This document shows positions 1 to 5,035 of a stretch of 5,035 bases of DNA, one piece after another. Each line of letters starts with the position of its first letter. Position 1 is the first letter of the stretch. The stretch comes from Clostridiales bacterium UBA735 (GTDB taxonomy: Bacteria; Bacillota; Clostridia; Oscillospirales; Oscillospiraceae). The stretch covers positions 1 through 5,035 of the forward strand of contig DBLB01000103.1 in the NCBI GenBank assembly GCA_002298695.1, read 5' to 3'. A program made the position numbers and the translations under genes. The notes below the pieces were generated by a model. It was not told the origin of the DNA and searched no databases. It was given only the letters and a program-made list of their open reading frames with translations.

Positions 1-1128
1 AAGATCGAGCTGTCCGGCGTGACCAGCACCAACATCAATCTGCCGTATATCACGGCGGACGCGAACGGCCCGAAGCACCTCGACGTGACGCTGACCCGTG
101 CAAAGTTCAATGAGCTGACTGCGCATTTGGTCGAAGCGACCGTCGGCCCGGTCAAGCAGGCGATGGCCGACGCGGGCCTGACCGCAAATGACATCTCCAA
201 GGTCCTGCTCGTCGGCGGTTCCAGCCGGATCCCGGCCGTGCAGGAAGAGGTCAAGAAGCTGACCGGCAAGGACGGCTTCAAGGGCATCAACCCCGACGAG
301 TGCGTGGCTGTCGGCGCGGCCATCCAGGGCGGCGTCCTTGGCGGCGACGTGAAGGGCGTTCTCCTGCTCGATGTCACTCCGCTGTCCCTCGGCATTGAGA
401 CCATGGGCGGCGTGTTCACCAAGCTGATCGACCGCAACACCACCATCCCGACCAAAAAGAGCCAGGTATTCTCCACCGCCGCGGACAACCAGACCTCCGT
501 TGAGGTCCACGTTCTTCAGGGCGAGCGTGAGATGGCCGCCGGCAACAAGACGCTTGGCAAGTTCCAGCTCACCGGCATTGCTCCCGCGCCCCGCGGCGTG
601 CCGCAGATCGAGGTCACGTTCGACATCGACGCCAATGGCATCGTGAACGTCAGCGCGAAGGATCTTGGCACCGGCGCCGAGCAGAAGATCACCATCACCG
701 CTTCGTCCAACCTCTCCAAGGAAGACATCGACAAGGCCGTCAAGGACGCCGAGCAGTATGCCGCCGAGGACAAGGCGCGCAAGGATGAGGTCGACGCACG
801 CAACACCGCCGATCAGGTCATCTATCAGTCCGAGAAGACGCTGAACGAGATGGGCGACAAGGTCTCCGAGAGCGACAAGGCTCCAGTCCTCGCCGCGATC
901 GAAAAGCTGAAGGAAGCCCAGAAGGGCACCGACGTTGCCGCCATCAAGGCCGCGACCGACGAAGTCCAGAAGACGTTCTATGCTGTCAGCGAGAAGCTGT
1001 ATCAGAATGCTGCGCCGCAGCATGAGGATCACAGCGCGGGCGCTGGCTCCAGCGCCGGTCCGCAGCCGAACGGCGGGAATGACGAGCCTGTTGTCGACGC
1101 CGATTTCGAAGAGGTCAACGATAACTAA
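1..1128 (+). CDS. dnaK: Molecular chaperone DnaK (Hsp70), 3' part only
   Basis: The frame is open from base 1 to the TAA at 1126-1128 and encodes 375 residues. The start lies outside the window; a GTG at 19 is an internal valine. By comparison with E. coli DnaK (from memory), roughly the first 260 residues are missing. What remains is the end of the ATPase domain, including the adenosine-binding stretch [11 protein letters not shown] (codons 68-78). Next come the interdomain linker VLLLD (nt 358-372), the beta-sandwich peptide-binding domain (with HVLQGER and [19 protein letters not shown]), and the helical lid starting near [10 protein letters not shown] Gly/Ser/Pro-rich disordered tail ends in the family signature DADFEEV. 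Hsp70 binds exposed hydrophobic segments of cytosolic proteins in an ATP-driven cycle stimulated by DnaJ, which is encoded immediately downstream. No frameshift or missing motif is visible in this part. Regulation (a CIRCE/HrcA site, for instance) cannot be judged because the 5' end is outside. Confidence 0.98.
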   Translation, partial: KIELSGVTSTNINLPYITADANGPKHLDVTLTRAKFNELTAHLVEATVGPVKQAMADAGLTANDISKVLLVGGSSRIPAVQEEVKKLTGKDGFKGINPDECVAVGAAIQGGVLGGDVKGVLLLDVTPLSLGIETMGGVFTKLIDRNTTIPTKKSQVFSTAADNQTSVEVHVLQGEREMAAGNKTLGKFQLTGIAPAPRGVPQIEVTFDIDANGIVNVSAKDLGTGAEQKITITASSNLSKEDIDKAVKDAEQYAAEDKARKDEVDARNTADQVIYQSEKTLNEMGDKVSESDKAPVLAAIEKLKEAQKGTDVAAIKAATDEVQKTFYAVSEKLYQNAAPQHEDHSAGAGSSAGPQPNGGNDEPVVDADFEEVNDN

Positions 1129-1145
1129 TCGAGTTTCAAAGTCCA

Positions 1146-1168
1146 AAGGGGCGGCAAGACCGCCCCTT
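1146..1168 (+). terminator. Stem-loop between dnaK and dnaJ (weak or partial terminator)
   Basis: AAGGGGCGG (1146-1154) pairs perfectly with CCGCCCCTT (1160-1168) around the 5-nt loop CAAGA, giving a 9-bp GC-rich stem 18 nt after the dnaK stop. It is followed by CGGCTTGTTT rather than a clean run of T, so it is a poor intrinsic terminator. No promoter is evident between it and dnaJ, so dnaJ probably relies on read-through. The likely role is partial termination or a 3' end that stabilises processed dnaK mRNA, giving more DnaK than DnaJ. The stem is seen in the sequence; the role is inference. Confidence 0.5.
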
Positions 1169-1193
1169 CGGCTTGTTTCCACCGATCCGATTT

Positions 1194-1199
1194 GAGGTG
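1194..1199 (+). promoter_or_regulatory. Ribosome binding site of dnaJ
   Basis: GAGGTG lies 6 nt upstream of the ATG at 1206 and matches the anti-Shine-Dalgarno core. It supports that ATG, whose product begins with a standard DnaJ N-terminus. Confidence 0.8.
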
Positions 1200-1205
1200 A
1201 CATAG

Positions 1206-2378
1206 ATGGCAGACCAGAATAAACGAGATTATTATGAGGTCCTGGGCGTGGAAAAGAACGCCTCCGACGCCGAGATCAAAAAGGCGTACCGGAAGCTCGC
1301 GATGAAATACCACCCGGATCAGAACCCCGGCGATAAATCCGCAGAGGAAAAATTCAAGGAGATCAACGAAGCGTATGAGATCCTCTCCGACGCCGACAAA
1401 AAGGCGCGCTACGACCAGTACGGTTTTGCGGGCGTCGACCCGAACTTCAACCCGAACGCTGCCGGCGCGGGGGCTGGCGCGGGCTTCGGCGGCGGCTTCG
1501 GAGGGTTCAGCGGCTTCGGCGATCTCGGCGACATTTTCGGCGATTTCTTCGACGGCGGCAGAGCATCAGCCTCCACATCCGGCCGCCGCACTGGCCCGCA
1601 GAAGGGCCAGAACGTCGTGGCCGAGATCGAGGTCAGCTTTGAGGACGCGGCCTTTGGCTGCGAACGGGAGATCACCTTCCAGCGCATCGAGACGTGCAAT
1701 ACCTGCCACGGCACCGGTGCGAAGGAGGGCAGCAAGCCCGAGACCTGTACGTACTGCCAGGGCCGCGGCACGGTTCGCACCCAGCAGAATTTCATGGGCA
1801 TGACGATGCAGTCCGAGCAGCGCTGCCCGAAGTGCGGCGGCAAGGGCACCATCATCAGCGACCCGTGCCCGACCTGCAAGGGCAAGGGCAAGGTGCGCCA
1901 CAAGAAGACGATCCGCGTGAATGTCCCGGCCGGCATCGATAACGGCCAGTCGTTCCGCGTCCGCGATGAGGGCAACGTCGGCTCCAACGGCGGCCCGAAC
2001 GGCGATCTGCTCGTTACCGTCCGTGTGCGCAAGCACCCCATCTTTACGCGCGACGGTGCGAACGTCCATTGCCAGATGCCGATCTCCTTCACGCAGGCGG
2101 CGCTTGGCGCGACGATCGAGGTGCCGACGCTCGACGGCAAGGTGCGCTACACCATCCCTGAGGGCACGCAGACCGGTACGGTCTTCCGTCTGCGCGGCAA
2201 GGGCATCCCCTATGTCGGCTATAAGACCCGCGGCGACCAGTTCGTCACTGTCGTCGTCGAAACGCCGACGAAGCTGACGAAGGAGCAGAAGGATCTGCTG
2301 CGGAAGCTCGAGGATTCCACTGGAGACGCCTCTCAGCCCAAGCGCAAGAGCTTTTTCGACAAGCTCAAGGGCGAATAA
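1206..2378 (+). CDS. dnaJ: Chaperone protein DnaJ (Hsp40, type I)
   Basis: A complete 390-residue type I DnaJ, within the family's usual 370-390 length. The J domain occupies about residues 8-74 with the essential HPD triad at 36-38, which stimulates DnaK ATP hydrolysis. A Gly/Phe-rich linker follows (about 84-118, with [13 protein letters not shown]). The cysteine-rich domain has all four CxxCxGxG repeats, at 164-171 (CNTCHGTG), 181-188 (CTYCQGRG), 207-214 (CPKCGGKG) and 221-228 (CPTCKGKG), enough for two zinc ions. The C-terminal substrate-binding and dimerisation domains cover about 232-355, with [16 protein letters not shown] and LRGKGIP. DnaJ delivers unfolded cytosolic clients to DnaK, whose gene ends 77 bp upstream, so the two are probably co-transcribed from a promoter outside the window. 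The start has a good ribosome site at 1194. The stop TAA (2376-2378) is part of the 4-bp duplication flanking the inserted element that follows. Confidence 0.98.
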   Translation: MADQNKRDYYEVLGVEKNASDAEIKKAYRKLAMKYHPDQNPGDKSAEEKFKEINEAYEILSDADKKARYDQYGFAGVDPNFNPNAAGAGAGAGFGGGFGGFSGFGDLGDIFGDFFDGGRASASTSGRRTGPQKGQNVVAEIEVSFEDAAFGCEREITFQRIETCNTCHGTGAKEGSKPETCTYCQGRGTVRTQQNFMGMTMQSEQRCPKCGGKGTIISDPCPTCKGKGKVRHKKTIRVNVPAGIDNGQSFRVRDEGNVGSNGGPNGDLLVTVRVRKHPIFTRDGANVHCQMPISFTQAALGATIEVPTLDGKVRYTIPEGTQTGTVFRLRGKGIPYVGYKTRGDQFVTVVVETPTKLTKEQKDLLRKLEDSTGDASQPKRKSFFDKLKGE

Positions 2379-2544
2379 GGGCAGCACCGCATAATTTGGC
2401 AAGAAGCTTCAGCGAGAGATTTTTCACCAAGGCAAGGTTCGGAAAATGAAGGAATACTGTATGTATTTCTCATTTTTCGAACCGCAGAATTGGCGGAAAA
2501 GATCCGCTGAAGCTCGAAGACACAATTGTGCGGTGTTGCCTAAG
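2376..2544. repeat. Target-site duplication TAAG flanking element 1
   Basis: TAAG at 2376-2379 and TAAG at 2541-2544 directly abut the two ends of the palindromic element at 2380-2540. The left copy contains the dnaJ stop codon TAA. Joining the flanks at one TAAG gives a simple layout: the dnaJ stop, about ten bases, then the terminator hairpin at 2554. A 4-bp match can arise by chance. The second element in this window is also flanked by a perfect 4-bp repeat at exactly the same boundary, which makes chance unlikely. Confidence 0.75.
2380..2540 (+). mobile_element. Element 1: 161-bp palindromic MITE-like element (long form)
   Basis: This is non-coding and visibly more A/T-rich than the genes around it. 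The left end GGCAGCACCGCATAATT (2380-2396) and the right end AATTGTGCGGTGTTGCC (2524-2540) are inverted repeats matching at 15 of 17 positions. The whole element folds back on itself: AGCTTCAGCG (2405-2414) pairs with CGCTGAAGCT (2505-2514). GGTTCGGAAAATGA (2436-2449) pairs with TCATTTTTCGAACC (2470-2483), with one G-T wobble. GGAATAC (2451-2457) pairs imperfectly with GTATTTC (2463-2469) around the loop TGTAT. It carries no transposase, so if mobile it would be moved in trans by an unseen enzyme. It is related to the 80-bp element at 4716-4795, which lies in the opposite orientation; the + given here is arbitrary. Its insertion separates dnaJ from its terminator. It could instead be maintained as an RNA structural element; the flanking duplication favours transposition. 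Confidence 0.8.
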
Positions 2545-2553
2545 GAAAATTTG

Positions 2554-2593
2554 TGCCCCTGCTGCGGCATTTTTGCCGCAGCAGGGGCATTTT
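2554..2593 (+). terminator. Intrinsic terminator of the dnaK-dnaJ operon
   Basis: TGCCCCTGCTGCGGCA (2554-2569) pairs perfectly over 16 bp with 2574-2589 around a TTTT loop, followed by TTTT (2590-2593). It is a strong rho-independent terminator, although its T-tract is short. With element 1 removed, the stem would begin about 10 nt after the dnaJ stop, so it probably belonged to dnaJ originally. It lies just before the pncB promoter and isolates that operon from heat-shock transcription. Confidence 0.9.
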
Positions 2594-2609
2594 GCGTCCG
2601 GTTTCAGGG

Positions 2610-2638
2610 TTGAGTTTTGAACAGTTTCCTGCTACAAT
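2610..2638 (+). promoter_or_regulatory. Sigma-A-type promoter of pncB
   Basis: The -35 box TTGAGT (2610-2615) and -10 box TACAAT (2633-2638) are separated by an ideal 17-bp spacer. TG at 2630-2631 gives an extended -10 (TGCTACAAT). Transcription would start near 2645, leaving a leader of about 45 nt. The position just downstream of a terminator and upstream of pncB fits well. The boxes are seen in the sequence; activity is inferred. Confidence 0.8.
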
Positions 2639-2650
2639 ACAGGCAAAGTA

Positions 2651-2671
2651 CAGTCCGCCGGCTGCGGACTG
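2651..2671 (+). promoter_or_regulatory. Palindrome/hairpin in the pncB leader
   Basis: CAGTCCGC (2651-2658) pairs perfectly with GCGGACTG (2664-2671) around CGGCT, in the predicted 5' leader. It starts a few bases after the expected transcription start and ends 5 nt before the ribosome site. It could be a repressor operator (a NAD-metabolism regulator would be plausible), an RNA stabiliser, or incidental. I do not recognise it as a known operator, and the leader is too short for most riboswitches. Confidence 0.4.
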
Positions 2672-2676
2672 CAATG

Positions 2677-2681
2677 AGGAG
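2677..2681 (+). promoter_or_regulatory. Ribosome binding site of pncB
   Basis: AGGAG, within the purine run GAGGAGAGGG (2676-2685), lies 8 nt before the ATG at 2690. It is a strong Shine-Dalgarno site that fixes this start. The next in-frame methionine, codon 7, has no comparable site. Confidence 0.85.
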
Positions 2682-2689
2682 AGGGAATC

Positions 2690-4141
2690 ATGAATCCTGA
2701 AAAGCAGATGAATCTGACCATGCTCTGCGACTACTACGAGCTGACCATGACCAACGGCTACTACGCCTGCGGCATGCAGGACCGCATCACGTATTTCGAC
2801 ATTTTCTTCCGCTCGGTGCCGGATGGGGGCGGATTTGCCATCGCGGCCGGTCTGGAGCAGGCTATCCGGTATATCCAGCAGCTCCATTTTGACGAGGACG
2901 ATATCGCCTATCTGCGCGGGAGAAAGATGTTCAGCGAGGGGTTCCTTGCGTCGCTGCGGGATTATAAATTCACCGGCGACATCTGGGCCGTTCCGGAGGG
3001 GACGCCGATCTTCCCGAACGAGCCGATCATGACCGTCCGCGCTCCGGCCATCGAGGCGCAGATCATCGAGACGTTTTTGCTGCTGACGCTGAACCATCAG
3101 AGCCTGATCGCCACGAAGGCTAGCCGCGTCACCCGCGCGGCCCAGGGACGGACGGTATTGGAGTTCGGTTCCCGGCGGGCGCAGGGCAGCGACGCGGCGG
3201 TACTTGGTGCGCGCGCGGCGTACATCGGCGGCTGCCGCGGCACGGCCTGCACGCTGACGGATGAGCTGTACGGCGTGCCGGCGGGCGGCACGATGGCCCA
3301 TTCGTGGGTGCAGATGTTCGACTCGGAATACGAGGCGTTCAAGGCATACTGCGAGATTTACCCGGACAACCCGACGCTGCTGGTAGACACTTATAATGTA
3401 TTGAAGTCTGGCGTGCCGAACGCCATCCGCGTGTTCAACGAGGTGCTGAAGCCGAGAGGGCTGACGAAGTGCGGCATCCGGCTCGACTCCGGTGACATGA
3501 CCTATCTGACGAAGAAGACGCGCAAAATGCTCGACGATGCGGGCTGGGAGAGCTGCAAGATCAGCTGCTCGAACGCGCTGGATGAGTATCTCATTCAGGA
3601 CCTGCTGAACCAGGGCGCGCAGATCGACCTGTTCGGCGTGGGCGAGCGGCTCATCACCGCGCGCAGCGAGCCGGTGTTCGGCTGCGTGTACAAGCTGGCT
3701 GCCGTCGAGGACGAGACGGGCAACATCATCCCGAAGATCAAGGTCAGCGAAAACGTCGGCAAGATCACGAACCCGCACTTCAAAAAGGTTTACCGTTTCT
3801 ACGGAAACGACACGGGCAAGGCCATTGCGGACTATCTCTGCCTGCATGACGAGGTCGTGGATGACAGCCAGGACCTTGAGATCTTCGATCCGCAGGCGAC
3901 CTGGAAGCGGAAAACCATCTATAATTTTACGGCGAAAGAGCTGCTCGTGCCGATCTTCAAAAACGGCGAGCTGGTCTACAGGCGGCCCTCGCTCGAGGAG
4001 ATCCGCGCCTACTGCGCCGCGCAGGTCGACACGCTCTGGGACGAGGTCAAGCGCTTCGACAACCCGCATACCTATTACGTCGATCTGTCGCAGAAGCTGT
4101 GGGACATCAAGTATGACCTGCTGAAAAACAACGGCAGATGA
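2690..4141 (+). CDS. pncB: Nicotinate phosphoribosyltransferase
   Basis: A 483-residue cytosolic enzyme of the Preiss-Handler NAD salvage route. It joins nicotinate to phosphoribosyl pyrophosphate to make nicotinate mononucleotide, coupled to ATP hydrolysis. Its length fits the Firmicutes form of the family. Visible motifs are the N-terminal LCDYYELTMTNGYY (12-25), EFGSRRAQG (158-166) for phosphoribosyl/nicotinate binding, and GGTMAHSW (199-206). H204 in the last is the expected histidine that is phosphorylated during catalysis. DTYNVLKSG (233-241) and IRLDSGDMTYL (263-273) follow in the barrel and contribute the PRPP-binding residues. It heads an operon with its own promoter (2610-2638) and overlaps the next gene by 4 bp (ATGA). 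No damage or missing key residue is seen. Naming it nicotinate- rather than nicotinamide-specific rests on overall family resemblance, which is strong. Confidence 0.96.
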   Translation: MNPEKQMNLTMLCDYYELTMTNGYYACGMQDRITYFDIFFRSVPDGGGFAIAAGLEQAIRYIQQLHFDEDDIAYLRGRKMFSEGFLASLRDYKFTGDIWAVPEGTPIFPNEPIMTVRAPAIEAQIIETFLLLTLNHQSLIATKASRVTRAAQGRTVLEFGSRRAQGSDAAVLGARAAYIGGCRGTACTLTDELYGVPAGGTMAHSWVQMFDSEYEAFKAYCEIYPDNPTLLVDTYNVLKSGVPNAIRVFNEVLKPRGLTKCGIRLDSGDMTYLTKKTRKMLDDAGWESCKISCSNALDEYLIQDLLNQGAQIDLFGVGERLITARSEPVFGCVYKLAAVEDETGNIIPKIKVSENVGKITNPHFKKVYRFYGNDTGKAIADYLCLHDEVVDDSQDLEIFDPQATWKRKTIYNFTAKELLVPIFKNGELVYRRPSLEEIRAYCAAQVDTLWDEVKRFDNPHTYYVDLSQKLWDIKYDLLKNNGR

Positions 4142-4680
4142 TGCATGGAAAAAGCGGGCCGATTGCGCTTTGCGGCGTGCTGGCCGCGCTGGCGGCGGCG
4201 CTGATGCTGCTCGGGGGCATTTTCCCCGGCGCGACCTACTGCGCGCCGCTGCTGGCAAGCCTTGTCCTGATCCCGGCGCTGGAGGTATGCGGCACACGGG
4301 CCGCGTGGGGCCTTTTTACGGCGGCGGCGCTGCTGAGCCTGCTTCTCTGCGCGGATAAGGAAGCGGCGCTGCTGTTCGCGGCGCTGGGCTATTATCCGAT
4401 CCTGAAGGCGCGCTTCGACGCCGTCCGGCCCGGACTGCTCTCCCGGCTGTGCAAGCTGGCCTTCTTCAATGCGGCGGTACTCGCGGCGTATGCCGTGCTG
4501 CTGTTCGTGCTCGTCTCCGATACCGCGCGGGCGGAGTTCCGCGAGATGGGGAGGGTCATGACGGCGGCGCTGCTGCTCGGCGGGAACATCGTGTTCCTGC
4601 TGTATGACTTTGTGCTCCGGCGGCTGCGGCCGCTGTATCTCGGGCGGCTCCAGCCCGTGCTGCGGAAGCTGTTCCGATAA
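4138..4680 (+). CDS. Small polytopic membrane protein, function unknown
   Basis: A 180-residue, strongly hydrophobic protein with no signal peptide other than its first membrane span. Likely membrane segments are near residues 8-29, 33-51, 55-71, 75-89 (short), 104-126 and 140-160. The end is basic and probably cytoplasmic (RRLRPLYLGRLQPVLRKLFR). A conserved-looking cluster DKEAALLF...GYYPILK lies at 73-90. It resembles uncharacterised Clostridia membrane proteins whose size and topology recall substrate-binding (S) subunits of ECF vitamin transporters; this is resemblance of form, not a recognised family match. The ATG at 4138 overlaps the pncB stop as ATGA, and a second ATG at 4141 would give a product one residue shorter. 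Neither has a good ribosome site, so translational coupling to pncB is likely. The context allows a role in niacin uptake, but chance adjacency is equally possible. Confidence 0.85.
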   Translation: MMHGKSGPIALCGVLAALAAALMLLGGIFPGATYCAPLLASLVLIPALEVCGTRAAWGLFTAAALLSLLLCADKEAALLFAALGYYPILKARFDAVRPGLLSRLCKLAFFNAAVLAAYAVLLFVLVSDTARAEFREMGRVMTAALLLGGNIVFLLYDFVLRRLRPLYLGRLQPVLRKLFR

Positions 4681-4711
4681 AGGCGCGGCAAAGCGTTTTC
4701 CGAAAGCGGCG

Positions 4712-4799
4712 CAAAGGCAGCACCGCACAATTGCGTCTGCGCGTTTCGGCGGTTTTTTCCCGCCGAAGCTGCTTACCGAATTGTACAGTGATTCCCAAA
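4712..4799. repeat. Target-site duplication CAAA flanking element 2
   Basis: CAAA at 4712-4715 and CAAA at 4796-4799 directly abut the ends of the element at 4716-4795. Together with TAAG around element 1 this suggests a 4-bp duplication, perhaps with a preference of the form YAAR, though two sites are too few to define one. Confidence 0.7.
4716..4795 (-). mobile_element. Element 2: 80-bp MITE-like element, short form, inverted relative to element 1
   Basis: The left end GGCAGCACCGCACAATT (4716-4732) matches the left end of element 1 at 16 of 17 positions. The right end AATTGTACAGTGATTCC (4779-4795) is its inverse at 13 of 17. Positions 4716-4764 align without gaps to the reverse complement of 2492-2540 (40/49 identical). 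Positions 4761-4795 align to the reverse complement of 2380-2414 (26/35 identical). It is therefore the same family in opposite orientation, lacking the 77-bp apical part of element 1 (2415-2491). The centre folds as TTCGGCGG (4745-4752) with CCGCCGAA (4760-4767) around a T-rich loop. No coding capacity is present. It lies 35 bp after the membrane protein gene and 12 bp before that operon's terminator. Confidence 0.78.
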
Positions 4800-4807
4800 A
4801 TATTTTC

Positions 4808-4838
4808 AGGGGCCGGCGATTTTCGCCGGCCCCTTTTT
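4808..4838 (+). terminator. Intrinsic terminator of the pncB operon
   Basis: AGGGGCCGGCGA (4808-4819) pairs perfectly over 12 bp with TCGCCGGCCCCT (4823-4834) around TTT, and five T residues run from 4834 to 4838. It is a classic rho-independent terminator. It probably lay about 50 bp after the membrane protein stop before element 2 inserted. Confidence 0.92.
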
Positions 4839-4840
4839 CT

Positions 4841-5035
4841 GCTCCAAATCCTTTGAGTTTCGCCGGAAGCGCCGCATTTTGCAGCGCGAACAGCGGCGTT
4901 TGCCCTATAAATCTCAAAAACTCGCACACCCTTCGGCTTCCATACGTCCAATATTCAACGGGCACAAATGGAACGACCCGCACAGCCTGCCGTGCGTTCG
5001 GGAAACCCGATTGAACGGCCGCCCGAAGGGCGTTC
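4841..5035. other. Unassigned 3' region, no supported gene
   Basis: I see no recognisable gene in these 195 bases. Short hairpins occur near the right edge: TCGGG/CCCGA (4998-5002 with 5006-5010) and CGCCC/GGGCG (5020-5024 with 5028-5032). GAACG (5013-5017) is mirrored by CGTTC at the cut edge (5031-5035), so a larger palindrome or terminator may continue outside. On the minus strand one frame is open through the whole stretch and off the right edge. It reads VEYWTYGSRRVCEFLRF and LFALQNAALPAKLKG, which look more protein-like than random. The same frame then runs on through the terminator, element 2 and antisense to the membrane protein gene, so as drawn it is not one real gene. The stretch could be the end of a minus-strand gene, a degraded gene or a dispersed repeat. 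Confidence 0.3.

Noticed and set aside
1566..2402. A 278-codon minus-strand open frame opposite dnaJ
   Set aside because: It is a shadow of dnaJ: repetitive Ala/Leu/Arg composition, a start inside element 1, and no recognisable domain.
2380..2540. Element 1 as a CRISPR-like or tRNA-like structure
   Set aside because: There are no regularly spaced direct repeats and no cloverleaf. The pairing is one continuous hairpin with terminal inverted repeats and flanking duplications.
2617..2622. TTGAAC as the -35 box of pncB
   Set aside because: It would leave only 10 bp to the -10 box at 2633. TTGAGT at 2610 gives the standard 17 bp.
2540..4297. A 585-codon minus-strand open frame opposite pncB
   Set aside because: It is antisense to a clear pncB with all family motifs. 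The translation is low-complexity, Arg/Ala/Leu-rich and resembles no family, as expected from the opposite strand of a GC-rich gene.
4745..4767. The internal hairpin of element 2 as a separate terminator
   Set aside because: The run of six T lies in the loop, not after the stem, and AGCTGCTT follows. The real terminator is at 4808-4838.
4906..4911. TATAAA as a -10 promoter box in the right-hand region
   Set aside because: No acceptable -35 hexamer lies 16-18 bp upstream, and no gene follows in the window.
4075..4983. A 302-codon minus-strand open frame as a single gene
   Set aside because: It runs through a strong + strand terminator and the inserted element, and is antisense to the membrane protein gene. 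Only the outer part beyond 4841 is worth a look and is reported separately.
4604..5014. A 136-codon + strand open frame overlapping the end of the membrane protein gene
   Set aside because: It starts out of frame inside a real gene, crosses element 2 and the terminator, and has no ribosome site or recognisable domain.

Overview
The window looks like a piece of chromosome from a GC-rich member of the Clostridia, most likely an Oscillospiraceae/Ruminococcaceae-type gut anaerobe. This rests on the Firmicutes-style DnaK and DnaJ sequences, a nicotinate phosphoribosyltransferase of the Firmicutes type, strong Shine-Dalgarno sites and a sigma-A-type promoter. The assignment is inference, because no rRNA or other species marker is present. 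All supported genes read on the + strand.

Layout. Positions 1-1128 hold the 3' part of dnaK (Hsp70), cut by the window's left edge. A 77-bp gap with a stem-loop follows, then complete dnaJ (Hsp40) at 1206-2378. Together they form the distal end of a heat-shock chaperone operon; grpE and hrcA, if present, would lie outside the window. Positions 2376-2593 hold a 161-bp palindromic insertion (element 1) and then a strong intrinsic terminator. A sigma-A promoter at 2610-2638 drives a second operon: pncB (nicotinate phosphoribosyltransferase, 2690-4141), overlapping by 4 bp a small polytopic membrane protein gene of unknown function (4138-4680). This operon ends in another insertion (element 2, 80 bp, 4716-4795) and a second strong terminator (4808-4838). 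Positions 4841-5035 hold nothing I can assign.

The most notable signal is the pair of non-coding elements. Both begin with nearly the same 17-bp end (GGCAGCACCGCAYAATT), both end in its imperfect inverse, and both are bounded by perfect 4-bp direct repeats (TAAG and CAAA). Element 2 aligns without gaps to the two arms of element 1 in the opposite orientation (40/49 and 26/35 identities by eye). It lacks the 77-bp apical part of element 1. They therefore look like two members of one MITE-like family, a long and a short form. Each sits between the last stop codon of an operon and that operon's terminator, and element 1's target duplication contains the dnaJ stop codon itself.

Functionally, DnaK and DnaJ form a protein-folding machine. 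The second operon makes NAD from nicotinate by the Preiss-Handler route, and the membrane protein has an unproven link to it. I see no CRISPR array, tRNA, rRNA, transposase or defence gene.
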